Below are positions 8,418 to 15,802 of a stretch of DNA of 35,105 nucleotides, piece by piece. Each line of letters starts with the position of its first letter. The stretch's first letter is position 1. The notes beneath the pieces were generated by a model. That model did not search any database, was not told the DNA's origin, and was given only the letters and a program-made list of their open reading frames with translations. A program made the position numbers and the translations under genes. Source of the stretch: Flavobacteriales bacterium (GTDB lineage Bacteria > Bacteroidota > Bacteroidia > Flavobacteriales_E > Vicingaceae); contig JABTUP010000028.1 in NCBI GenBank assembly GCA_015075325.1, positions 1 to 35,105 of the forward strand, given 5' to 3'.

Positions 8418-11234
8418 TTAATTTAAAAAAGATAAAGCTTTTGCAATTGCAGCATCTAAACCAGCAACATTGTTGCCTCCTGCAGTTGCATAAAAAGGTT
8501 GACCACCACCGCCACCTTGCATTTCTTTTGCAGCTTCGCGAATGATGTTTCCAGCATGTAAGTTTTTGTCTTTTTGCAAGTTATCAGATAAAGCAATGGT
8601 TAAATTAGGTTTGCCGTTTAACTCAGCCCCAAGAACCAAATAAAGGTTCTCTATTTCTCCTTTAAGTTGAAAAGCTAGGTCTTTTATAGCAGCAGCGTCG
8701 CTCAATTCAATTTTTTGAGCAATTACGTTTACACCATTTATTACCTGAAGTTTATTGTGTAATTCTTGTTTAATCGCTTTTGCTTGTTCTTTATTGCCTT
8801 GTTCTTGTTCTTTTTGATATAGCTTTTTAGCAGCATTAATTCCTTCAATTATATTTTGAGGAACTTTTGCATTACTGAGTGAACTTAAAATCATTCCAAA
8901 TCTATCAGAAATTTCAACCTCAATATTATCAGAAGATGTTTTATTTTCATCTTTAGAAATAGAACCTAAATAATTGCGTTCTATATGACTTATCGGTTCC
9001 CAATATTCATTTTTTATATTTTCAATTTTTTCTACTATTTCCTTTGAAAGGTAATCTTTTACAAAGATAATATCTTCTAATGCAGACATTAAATATGTAA
9101 CTTTTTCTTCCAAGAAAAATGATGCCCCAGTATTTGTCAACGCTTCAATTCTTCTAATACCAGCAGCAACAGATCCTTCCGATTTAATTTTAAACAATCC
9201 TATTTCTTTGGTGTTTTTTACATGAATACCTCCACACAATTCTTTCGATTCGCCAAACTGAATCATACGAACAACATCGCCGTATTTTTCGCCAAACAAC
9301 ATCATTGCACCTTTTTCTTGTGCTTCGGTAATTGGAATTGCTCTGAATTCTTGCAAATCAAACCCAGCTTGAATTCTTTGATTAACTAATTCTTCAATTT
9401 TCTTGATTTGTTCTTCGTTTACTTTCTCAAAATGAGAAAAATCGAAGCGTAAATAATCTGCATTTACCAAGGAGCCCTTTTGCTCCACATGAGTTCCCAA
9501 CACTTCGCGTAAAGCTTGGTGTAACAAGTGAGTTGCTGAGTGATTGCACGCTGTTAATTTTCTAACTCCACTAACAACTGCTTTAAATTTGGCATTTAAA
9601 TTAGTTGGTAATTCATTTGCAAAATGAACAATTAAATTGTTCTCTTTTTTGGTGTCAGTAATTTCAATTTTTTCTGATTCATTTTCAATTGTACCAAAAT
9701 CGCCAACTTGTCCACCACCTTCAGGATAAAAAGGGGTAACATCAAAAACCAATTGAACCATTTCTTTGCCTTTAGCATTTACTTTTCTGTATTTTAAAAT
9801 GCTAACCTCTGTTTCTAATTTATCGTAACCAACAAAATTGGTGCTATCTCCATCATTAACAATAACCCAATCGCCAGTTTCAATTTTTGTTGCAGCTCTC
9901 GAACGGTCTTTTTGTAGTTGCAATTCTGCATCAAAAGCATTCATGTCCACTTTAAATCCAATTTCAGTAGCCATCAACTCTGTTAAATCTATAGGAAAAC
10001 CAAAGGTATCGTAGAATTCAAAAGCAAACTTTCCACCAACAACTTTATCTTTAGCTGAAGCCACATAATTTTCGAAACGTGTTATTCCTTTTTCCAATGT
10101 TCTAAAAAACGAATCTTCTTCTTCTTTAATTACTTTTCCAATCAACTCTTGTTGTGATTTTAACTCTGGAAAAAAATCGCCCATTTGATTTACCAAAACA
10201 GGAACCAACTGGTAAATAAACGCTTCTTTTTGGTTTAAGAAGCTGTAACCATAACGAATTGCTCTTCTTAAAATTCGACGAATAACGTAACCAGCACCAG
10301 AGTTTGAAGGCAATTGACCATCAGCAATAGAAAATGAAACAGCACGAACGTGGTCGCTAATTACTCTTGAAGCAATATCTTGTTTGGTATCTGAGAATTT
10401 ATACTCAACACCAGATATTTGGCTAATCTTATGAATAAATGGGGTAAAAACATCGGTATCGTAATTTGATTTTGTTCCTTGCAGTACCATGTTTAAACGC
10501 TCAAACCCCATTCCTGTATCAACATGTTGTGCAGGTAATTTTTGCAATTCGCCCGAAGCCAATCGGTTAAACTCCATAAATACCAAATTCCAAATTTCAA
10601 TTACCAAAGGGTGGTCGTTGTTTACTAAATCTCTTCCTGGAATTTTAGCAATTTCTTCATCAGAACGAATATCAACATGTATTTCAGAGCAAGGTCCACA
10701 AGGCCCAGTGTCGCCCATTTCCCAGAAATTATCTTTTTTGTTGCATTTTAAAATTTTATCTTCGGTTAAACCGTTTTTAATTAATATGTTTTTCCACAAA
10801 TTATATGCTTCTTCATCCCACGACAAACCATCTTTTTCGTCGCCCCCAAACACTGAGAAATAGAGCCTGTTTTTATCAATTTTATACACATCAACCAACA
10901 ATTCCCAAGCCCACTCAATGGCTTCTTTTTTGAAATAATCGCCAAAACTCCAGTTACCCAACATCTCAAACATGGTATGATGATAGGTGTCAACACCAAC
11001 CTCTTCTAAATCGTTGTGTTTACCAGAAACACGCAAACATTTTTGGGTATCGGCAATTCTTGGGTATTTAATTTCGGCATTACCCAAAAACAAATCTTTA
11101 AACTGATTCATGCCTGCATTGGTAAACATCAATGTTGGATCGTTTTTAACAACCATTGGTGCAGATGCCACAATTTGATGTTGTTTTTGTTTAAAAAAAT
11201 CTAAAAATGTTTGACGAATTTCTTTTGATGTCAT
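8418..11234 (-). CDS. alaS: Alanine--tRNA ligase with an expanded coiled-coil region
   Basis: This enzyme charges tRNA-Ala and hydrolyses mischarged Ser/Gly-tRNA-Ala. Domains in order: class II catalytic core (1-250, with LMFTNAGMNQFKD at 35-47), tRNA-recognition domain (250-460), editing domain (about 550-700) with the zinc and catalytic residues His565, His569, Cys667 and His671, and the C-Ala domain ending in the Gly-rich AKEMQGGGGGQP stretch. At 938 residues it is about 60 longer than the usual 870-880. The extra length lies between the editing domain and C-Ala (about 715-800), where the normal short coiled coil is replaced by an acidic, low-similarity segment. Catalytic and editing residues are all intact, so the enzyme should work. 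Confidence 0.97.
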   Translation of the reverse strand: MTSKEIRQTFLDFFKQKQHQIVASAPMVVKNDPTLMFTNAGMNQFKDLFLGNAEIKYPRIADTQKCLRVSGKHNDLEEVGVDTYHHTMFEMLGNWSFGDYFKKEAIEWAWELLVDVYKIDKNRLYFSVFGGDEKDGLSWDEEAYNLWKNILIKNGLTEDKILKCNKKDNFWEMGDTGPCGPCSEIHVDIRSDEEIAKIPGRDLVNNDHPLVIEIWNLVFMEFNRLASGELQKLPAQHVDTGMGFERLNMVLQGTKSNYDTDVFTPFIHKISQISGVEYKFSDTKQDIASRVISDHVRAVSFSIADGQLPSNSGAGYVIRRILRRAIRYGYSFLNQKEAFIYQLVPVLVNQMGDFFPELKSQQELIGKVIKEEEDSFFRTLEKGITRFENYVASAKDKVVGGKFAFEFYDTFGFPIDLTELMATEIGFKVDMNAFDAELQLQKDRSRAATKIETGDWVIVNDGDSTNFVGYDKLETEVSILKYRKVNAKGKEMVQLVFDVTPFYPEGGGQVGDFGTIENESEKIEITDTKKENNLIVHFANELPTNLNAKFKAVVSGVRKLTACNHSATHLLHQALREVLGTHVEQKGSLVNADYLRFDFSHFEKVNEEQIKKIEELVNQRIQAGFDLQEFRAIPITEAQEKGAMMLFGEKYGDVVRMIQFGESKELCGGIHVKNTKEIGLFKIKSEGSVAAGIRRIEALTNTGASFFLEEKVTYLMSALEDIIFVKDYLSKEIVEKIENIKNEYWEPISHIERNYLGSISKDENKTSSDNIEVEISDRFGMILSSLSNAKVPQNIIEGINAAKKLYQKEQEQGNKEQAKAIKQELHNKLQVINGVNVIAQKIELSDAAAIKDLAFQLKGEIENLYLVLGAELNGKPNLTIALSDNLQKDKNLHAGNIIREAAKEMQGGGGGQPFYATAGGNNVAGLDAAIAKALSFLN

Positions 11235-11272
11235 GTGCGTTAAATTTTGTTAAATAACCGTTAAGTGATTTT

Positions 11273-11320
11273 TTAGCGTCCAAATTTTAGGATAAATCCT
11301 TAAATTAGCGTCCAAAATTA
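11273..11320 (-). promoter_or_regulatory. Direct repeats and palindrome in the alaS / M23 divergent promoter region
   Basis: TTAGCGTCCAAA occurs twice, starting at 11273 and 11305 (32 bases apart). Between the copies is the short palindrome AGGATAAATCCT (11289-11300). On the minus strand the distal copy runs into TAATTTTG (11313-11320), a TAnnTTTG promoter box for alaS about 80 bases from its ATG. The arrangement of repeat, palindrome, repeat suggests either a duplicated core promoter or a regulator site. Confidence 0.4.
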
Positions 11321-11334
11321 ACATAAATCTTAAC

Positions 11335-12306
11335 ATGTCTAAAGTTAAGTACCGATATAATTCACATACATTAAGCTACGACAAGATTGAGGTAAAATTT
11401 ACCGACTATCTGAAGAAAGTTTTATGGTTTTTAAGTACCAGTTTGGTATCGGGAGTTATTATTTACGGATTGGTTTATACTTATGTAGATTCGCCAAAAG
11501 AAAAACAATTAAAACAGCAAAATGCACTTTTAGAATCACAGTACGAATTGTTGAATAAAAAATTAGACAACATTACTGCTGTTCTTGAAGATGTTCAACA
11601 TCGCGACGATAACATTTACCGTGTTATTTTTGAAGCTGAGCCTATACCAAACGAAATTCGACAAGCAGGATTTGGTGGGGTTAATCGGTATGAAGAGTTA
11701 GAAAGTTATAACAATTCGGAGATTATTGTTGATGCTGCAAAAAAAATTGATAAGCTGGCAAAACAAATTTATATACAATCCAAATCATTTGATGAAGTTT
11801 TTCAAATGGCGAAAAAGAAAGAAGACATGTTGGCTTCAATACCTGCAATACAACCCGTTCACAACAAGGATTTAACACGAATGGCAAGTGGTTTTGGAAT
11901 GCGTATGCACCCTATTTTAAAATACAATAGATTTCATGCCGGAATGGATTTTACAGCTCCAGTTGGAACACCTATTTATGCTACTGGAAAAGGTACTGTT
12001 ATACAAGCCGATGCTAAAGAAAGTGGTTATGGTTTGCACGTTAAAATAAATCATGGCTATGGCTACACCACCGTTTATGCTCACATGAGTAAAACCAAGG
12101 TAAAACCTGGAGATAAAGTAAAAAGAGGCGATATTATTGGTTATGTTGGAAATTCAGGTTTATCTTCTGGACCACACTGCCACTATGAGGTAATAAAAAA
12201 CGAGCAACATTTAAATCCTGTTAACTTTTACTTTAATGATTTAACCCCTGAAGAATACGATAAAATGTTAGAATTATCTAATGCTCCACTTCAATCGTTA
12301 GATTAA
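11335..12306 (+). CDS. Membrane-anchored M23-family peptidoglycan endopeptidase
   Basis: The 323-residue product has an N-terminal cytoplasmic segment, one membrane helix (about 28-50), a periplasmic coiled coil (about 52-90) and a C-terminal LytM/M23 domain (about 180-300). The zinc ligands are visible: His201 and Asp205 in RFHAGMDF, and His281/His283 in GPHCHYEV. The domain is therefore predicted to be catalytically active, cutting cross-link peptides in the cell wall. The layout matches the DipM/MepM-like peptidases that work in growth or division. It is divergent from alaS and overlaps the bestrophin gene by one base (TAATG), so the two are probably translationally coupled. Confidence 0.94.
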   Translation: MSKVKYRYNSHTLSYDKIEVKFTDYLKKVLWFLSTSLVSGVIIYGLVYTYVDSPKEKQLKQQNALLESQYELLNKKLDNITAVLEDVQHRDDNIYRVIFEAEPIPNEIRQAGFGGVNRYEELESYNNSEIIVDAAKKIDKLAKQIYIQSKSFDEVFQMAKKKEDMLASIPAIQPVHNKDLTRMASGFGMRMHPILKYNRFHAGMDFTAPVGTPIYATGKGTVIQADAKESGYGLHVKINHGYGYTTVYAHMSKTKVKPGDKVKRGDIIGYVGNSGLSSGPHCHYEVIKNEQHLNPVNFYFNDLTPEEYDKMLELSNAPLQSLD

Positions 12307-13181
12307 TGATAAAGTACAACCCCAAACTTTGGTTTACACATATTTTTCACTTCTACAAAAGTGATACGTTACGAATTTTGTTTCCAGAAATTATCCTTGT
12401 TGGATTATACACTTGGGTTTTAAACTATGGTTTACACTATTTTTTTCCTTCGCTAAATTTTAAACTATTTAAAAACGCCTATGCCATTCATACATTAGTT
12501 GGTTTTGTAATGGGTATGTTGCTTGTTTTTAGAACCAATACTGCATACGAACGCTGGTGGGAAGGCAGAAAATTGTGGGGTTCGCTAGTAAACAATTCTC
12601 GCCACTTAGCAATAAAAACAACGTATTTAATACCTGAAAGCAACGAACAGAAAGAGTTTTTAGCATTAATTCAAAGTTTTCCGATGGTTTTAAAACATCA
12701 TTTGAGAGACCAAAAAAACATTTCGGAAGTGCTGTTATCAGAAGAAAAAAAGCAAAAACTATTATCGTATCAACATTTACCAAACGGATTAATCAGTATG
12801 ATGTATGAAAAACTGCATTTTTGGAAGGAAAACAAAACCTTATCTGATGTTGATTTGCTTTTGCTCGACCAAGAAATAAAAAGTTTTACTGACATTATGG
12901 GGGCTTGCGAACGCATTAAAAATACGCCCATCCCATTTTCTTACACGTTGTTTATCAAAAAATTTATTTTCATTTATATTTTAACACTGCCTTTAGGTTT
13001 TATTCCCGATTTTGGGTATTGGTCGGTTTTAATAAGTGGATTTGTTTTTTATGTATTTGTTTCTATTGAGTTGATTGCCGAAGAAATTGAAGACCCTTTT
13101 GGAACCGACGACAACGATTTGCCAACCGATGAGTTGAGTAAAAAAATTGAACAGAATATTGATGAGATAGCAAAGAAATAA
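12306..13181 (+). CDS. Bestrophin-family ion channel (UPF0187)
   Basis: The 291-residue product has four hydrophobic segments (about 22-45, 58-80, 215-235 and 240-258) and the bestrophin hallmark RTNTAYERWWEGRKLWG after the second helix. Bacterial bestrophins such as KpBest form pentameric channels in the inner membrane; several conduct cations, and selectivity cannot be read here. The C-terminal acidic segment containing IEDPFGTDDNDLP matches the family's conserved tail. The start codon overlaps the stop of the M23 gene. The gene converges on the glucosaminidase with only six bases between stops. Confidence 0.93.
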   Translation: MIKYNPKLWFTHIFHFYKSDTLRILFPEIILVGLYTWVLNYGLHYFFPSLNFKLFKNAYAIHTLVGFVMGMLLVFRTNTAYERWWEGRKLWGSLVNNSRHLAIKTTYLIPESNEQKEFLALIQSFPMVLKHHLRDQKNISEVLLSEEKKQKLLSYQHLPNGLISMMYEKLHFWKENKTLSDVDLLLLDQEIKSFTDIMGACERIKNTPIPFSYTLFIKKFIFIYILTLPLGFIPDFGYWSVLISGFVFYVFVSIELIAEEIEDPFGTDDNDLPTDELSKKIEQNIDEIAKK

Positions 13182-13187
13182 TTGATT

Positions 13188-14117
13188 TTACTCTTTTAAT
13201 TTCTTTCTAAGCGAAAGTTTTTGTCCGGCTTGCGGTTGAGTACCAACAATCAGATTATTTTTTTTGTAAAGTTGTTTTAGTTTAATACCATGCATTTGAG
13301 CAATTTCTCTCATGGTTTCTCCGCTTTTCACCACATGAAATTCTTCTGTAGCTTTGTTTCGTTTGGGTTGAAGATAAATGATTTCGCCAGATTTTAATTT
13401 ATCCGATTTATTTAAATCGTTGTATTTATAAATTTGCCAAGTGTTCATGTCAAAATCGGCAGCAATAGAAGCCACATCATCACCATCACTTACAAAAGTA
13501 TATTTAATGTTGTTTCTTAGTTTAACAATTCTTTTGGACTGACTTTCGGCTAAAACCGAAGATGTTTTATTTTTTGCCAATTGTTTTGACGGAACTTTTG
13601 CATAGTTATCAAAACGATACAATTCGTGTTTTTCAATTAACGCAATCAATAAATCGGCATATTTTGGATTGGTAGCATAACCAGCAGCTTTGAGTCCTTT
13701 AGCCCAACCTTTGTAATCGGTAATATTTAATTCAAATAAAGAAGCATAACGACTACGAGAGGTAAGAAACTCTGAGTGGTCTTTAAACGATTCGTAAGCT
13801 GAGTTGTATTTTCTAAAACATTCGTTTTTTTCGTCATCATCCATAATAAAGGTTTCTCCTTTCCATGAAGCGTGACATTTAATACCAAAATGATTGTTGG
13901 CATATAAAGCCAAAGGGCTGTTTCCATCGCCCGATTCTAATATACCTTGTGCCAACGTAATACTTGCCGGAACGCCAGAATGATGCATTTCCTGAATAGC
14001 ATCATCCTTGTATTTTTCGATGTATTCTGAACGTGAAATTCTACGTTCGGCTGGTTGTGCAACCAAATTTTGGAGCAAAACAAGGCAAAAAAACAATATG
14101 GATAAATGCGACTTCAT
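13188..14117 (-). CDS. Glucosaminidase (GH73-like) with two LysM domains
   Basis: The 309-residue product is a secreted cell-wall hydrolase that should cut the glycan strands of peptidoglycan. It has a signal peptide (1-21, ending LVAQ), a glucosaminidase domain (about 30-185) with the likely catalytic Glu61 in ILESGDGNSPLA and the motif NNHFGIKCH, and two C-terminal LysM peptidoglycan-binding domains (about 208-252 and 260-305). The ATG at 14117 is chosen over a TTG at 14126 because it starts the n-region MKSH. A TATTTTTG promoter box lies only seven bases upstream of this ATG, which would make the transcript nearly leaderless. Confidence 0.92.
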   Translation of the reverse strand: MKSHLSILFFCLVLLQNLVAQPAERRISRSEYIEKYKDDAIQEMHHSGVPASITLAQGILESGDGNSPLALYANNHFGIKCHASWKGETFIMDDDEKNECFRKYNSAYESFKDHSEFLTSRSRYASLFELNITDYKGWAKGLKAAGYATNPKYADLLIALIEKHELYRFDNYAKVPSKQLAKNKTSSVLAESQSKRIVKLRNNIKYTFVSDGDDVASIAADFDMNTWQIYKYNDLNKSDKLKSGEIIYLQPKRNKATEEFHVVKSGETMREIAQMHGIKLKQLYKKNNLIVGTQPQAGQKLSLRKKLKE

Positions 14118-14123
14118 ACTATA

Positions 14124-14131
14124 CAAAAATA
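14124..14131 (-). promoter_or_regulatory. Probable -7 promoter box of the glucosaminidase gene
   Basis: The minus strand reads TATTTTTG, matching TAnnTTTG. It sits so close to the ATG at 14117 that transcription would begin at or within a few bases of the start codon. Confidence 0.4.
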
Positions 14132-14190
14132 CTGTTGAGCAATTGAAAATGTTACATTCTTTACTTAAAATATTAACAATTGACTTTTAA

Positions 14191-15129
14191 CTATTTTAAC
14201 TCTATCCCCAATCGCTCTACAAAGCCTTTGTTTCCTTGCAAACCTCCTGTATGAACTACTACAATTCTTTTGCCATTAAAATAATCGGTCGTTTTGGCAA
14301 TATGATAAATTCCGAATAGCATTTTTCCTGTATAAATTAAATCGAGCGGAATGTGGTGCTTCTGCTTAAAATCATTTACAAAAGCAATCAATTCATTGTT
14401 AATTTTTCCATACCCGCCAAAATGATAATCGGTATTTAAACTCCAATTATTATGTTGATTTTTTTTCTCAAATTTAATAGCATATTCGTTTAACAATCGT
14501 TGTATCTCATTTTTCAAAAAACCGCCTCCTTTTAAGGCAGGGAAACCAATTACTTCTTTAGAGCTATCAAGCGAAGCAATTATACCAGCAATAGTTCCCC
14601 CAGTTCCATTTGCACAAGTAATCACATCAAAATCAGTAATTATATTGTTTATTATTTCAGTACAACCTTTTACAGCAAAGGCATTTGAACCACCTTCTGG
14701 AACTAAATAATATTTTCCAAATTCATTTTCGAGTTCTTGTAAAAAAGTATCGCGGTATTTTTCCGTTCTATAAAATTGTCGCGAAACATATTTGAACTTC
14801 ATTCCATTTTTAGCCGCAATTTGTAAGGTATTATTTAATGGCAACGTTTCTTCTCCTCTAATTATTCCGATGGTATTAAATCCAAATGCTTTACCCACAG
14901 CAGCTGTTGCCGCTATATGATTAGAATAAGCTCCTCCAAAAGTTAACAATTGAGAATAACCTTTTTCTGTTGCTTCAATACAATTGTATTTGAGTTTTCT
15001 CCATTTGTTTCCTGAAATTTCAGGATGAATTAAATCTTCACGCAACACATGTAATTGAATGTTTTTTTCAGTTAAAAAATCTTCAAAAACCTCAACTAAA
15101 GGAATGTTTTTTTCATCAATTTTATTCAT
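14191..15129 (-). CDS. PLP-dependent ACC deaminase / D-cysteine desulfhydrase family protein
   Basis: The 312-residue product belongs to the fold-type II pyridoxal-phosphate enzymes. Lys42 in ISGNKWRKLKYN is the expected PLP lysine. TFGGAYSNHIAATAA (63-77) holds the Ser-Asn-His segment that binds substrate and cofactor, and CANGTGGTIAGI is the phosphate-binding Gly-rich loop. Members either deaminate 1-aminocyclopropane-1-carboxylate or desulfhydrate D-cysteine; sequence alone does not decide here, and D-cysteine desulfhydrase activity is the more common finding for bacterial members annotated this way. The gene is divergent from the DUF5522 gene with 38 bases between the two start codons. 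Confidence 0.9.
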   Translation of the reverse strand: MNKIDEKNIPLVEVFEDFLTEKNIQLHVLREDLIHPEISGNKWRKLKYNCIEATEKGYSQLLTFGGAYSNHIAATAAVGKAFGFNTIGIIRGEETLPLNNTLQIAAKNGMKFKYVSRQFYRTEKYRDTFLQELENEFGKYYLVPEGGSNAFAVKGCTEIINNIITDFDVITCANGTGGTIAGIIASLDSSKEVIGFPALKGGGFLKNEIQRLLNEYAIKFEKKNQHNNWSLNTDYHFGGYGKINNELIAFVNDFKQKHHIPLDLIYTGKMLFGIYHIAKTTDYFNGKRIVVVHTGGLQGNKGFVERLGIELK

Positions 15130-15167
15130 ATAAATTCCTCTTTAGTTCTTAATTTCGCAAAACTCAA

Positions 15168-15344
15168 ATGGATGATTATTCAAAAATAAACAAATTAGAG
15201 GAAGATGACTTCTACTATTCTCCTGAAGGATATAAAGTTTTTACAGAAAAATACCTTCTAAAAAGAGGATATTGTTGCCAAAATGGCTGCAAACATTGTC
15301 CTTATAAGAAGCCCCCAACCAAGGAAAAGAAAATTGTTAAATAG
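15168..15344 (+). CDS. Small Cys-rich DUF5522-like protein
   Basis: This 58-codon frame begins ATG GAT GAT TAT and encodes an acidic N-terminus, the phrase YYSPEGYKVFTEKYLLKRGY, and then a Cys-rich end CCQNGCKHCPY followed by a basic tail. The Cys-x-x-Cys-Pro-Tyr ending is what I recall for DUF5522, a tiny family widespread in Bacteroidota and probably metal-binding. Function is unknown. The four Cys and one His in eleven residues would suit a zinc or iron-sulfur site. The TAG stop is part of the first unit of the heptamer array that leads to the next gene. Confidence 0.8.
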   Translation: MDDYSKINKLEEDDFYYSPEGYKVFTEKYLLKRGYCCQNGCKHCPYKKPPTKEKKIVK

Positions 15345-15403
15345 AGGTTAGAAATTAGAGGTTAGAAATTAGAGGTTAGAAATTAGAGGTTAGAAATTAG
15401 AGA
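15341..15403 (+). repeat. Nine-unit heptamer array forming the S23 gene leader
   Basis: Nine phased 7-base units, mostly alternating TTAGAAA and TTAGAGG, run without a break from the stop codon of the DUF5522 gene (first unit ATAGAGG) to seven bases before the ATG of the four-helix-bundle gene. Phase and core TTAGA match the array at 3245. Confidence 0.9.
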
Positions 15404-15410
15404 TTTGTTG

Positions 15411-15770
15411 ATGGAAAAAAAAGTGAGACATAATTACAAAAACTTGAAAATATGGATTATTGCCATGGAGATAGCTAATGATATTTTTGAAATTACTTCA
15501 AAATTTCCTCTTGAAGAAAAATATAACTTAACATCACAAATAAATAGGTGTGCAGTTTCTATACCCAGTAATATTGCTGAAGGTTCTGCTCGAACAAACA
15601 AATCTTTTTCTCATTTTATTGATATTTCATTAGGATCTTCATTTGAATTAGTAACACAATTAATTATTTCACAAAACAGAAATTATATAAGTCAACAAAA
15701 ATTAGAGGAAATGGAATACAAGATTGAAGAGTTTCAAAAAATGTCTTTTGGATTTTTAAAAACACTCTAA
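15411..15770 (+). CDS. Four-helix-bundle protein of the S23 / TIGR02436 family
   Basis: The 119-residue product shows the family pattern: HNYKNLKIW near the N-terminus, then SQINRCAVSIPSNIAEGSAR and a C-terminal FIDISLGSSFELVTQL helix. The family was first found encoded in 23S rRNA intervening sequences, and the Avd protein of diversity-generating retroelements has the same fold. It forms pentamers with a basic surface, and the role of free-standing copies is not known. No rRNA, reverse transcriptase or variable repeat is present here. The ATG at 15411 is used in preference to TTG codons at 15405 and 15408. The gene is exactly flanked by inverted heptamer arrays, as if it were an inserted cassette between DUF5522 and hutU. 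Confidence 0.9.
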   Translation: MEKKVRHNYKNLKIWIIAMEIANDIFEITSKFPLEEKYNLTSQINRCAVSIPSNIAEGSARTNKSFSHFIDISLGSSFELVTQLIISQNRNYISQQKLEEMEYKIEEFQKMSFGFLKTL

Positions 15771-15794
15771 CATCTATTTTCTATTTTCTAAAAT
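15767..15794 (-). repeat. Inverted heptamer array downstream of the S23 gene
   Basis: Four phased units read CTAACAT, CTATTTT, CTATTTT, CTAAAAT on the plus strand; the complement is a TTAGAAA-like array in the opposite orientation to 15341-15403. The first unit contains the TAA stop of the S23 gene, and the array ends eight bases before the hutU ATG. Confidence 0.6.
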
Positions 15795-15802
15795 CAAAAA
15801 AT

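Noticed and set aside
15411..15770. Diversity-generating retroelement accessory gene (Avd)
   Set aside because: Avd shares the fold, but there is no reverse transcriptase and no template or variable repeat pair in the window.
15341..15794. 23S rRNA intervening sequence
   Set aside because: No rRNA sequence surrounds the S23-family gene; its neighbours are protein genes.
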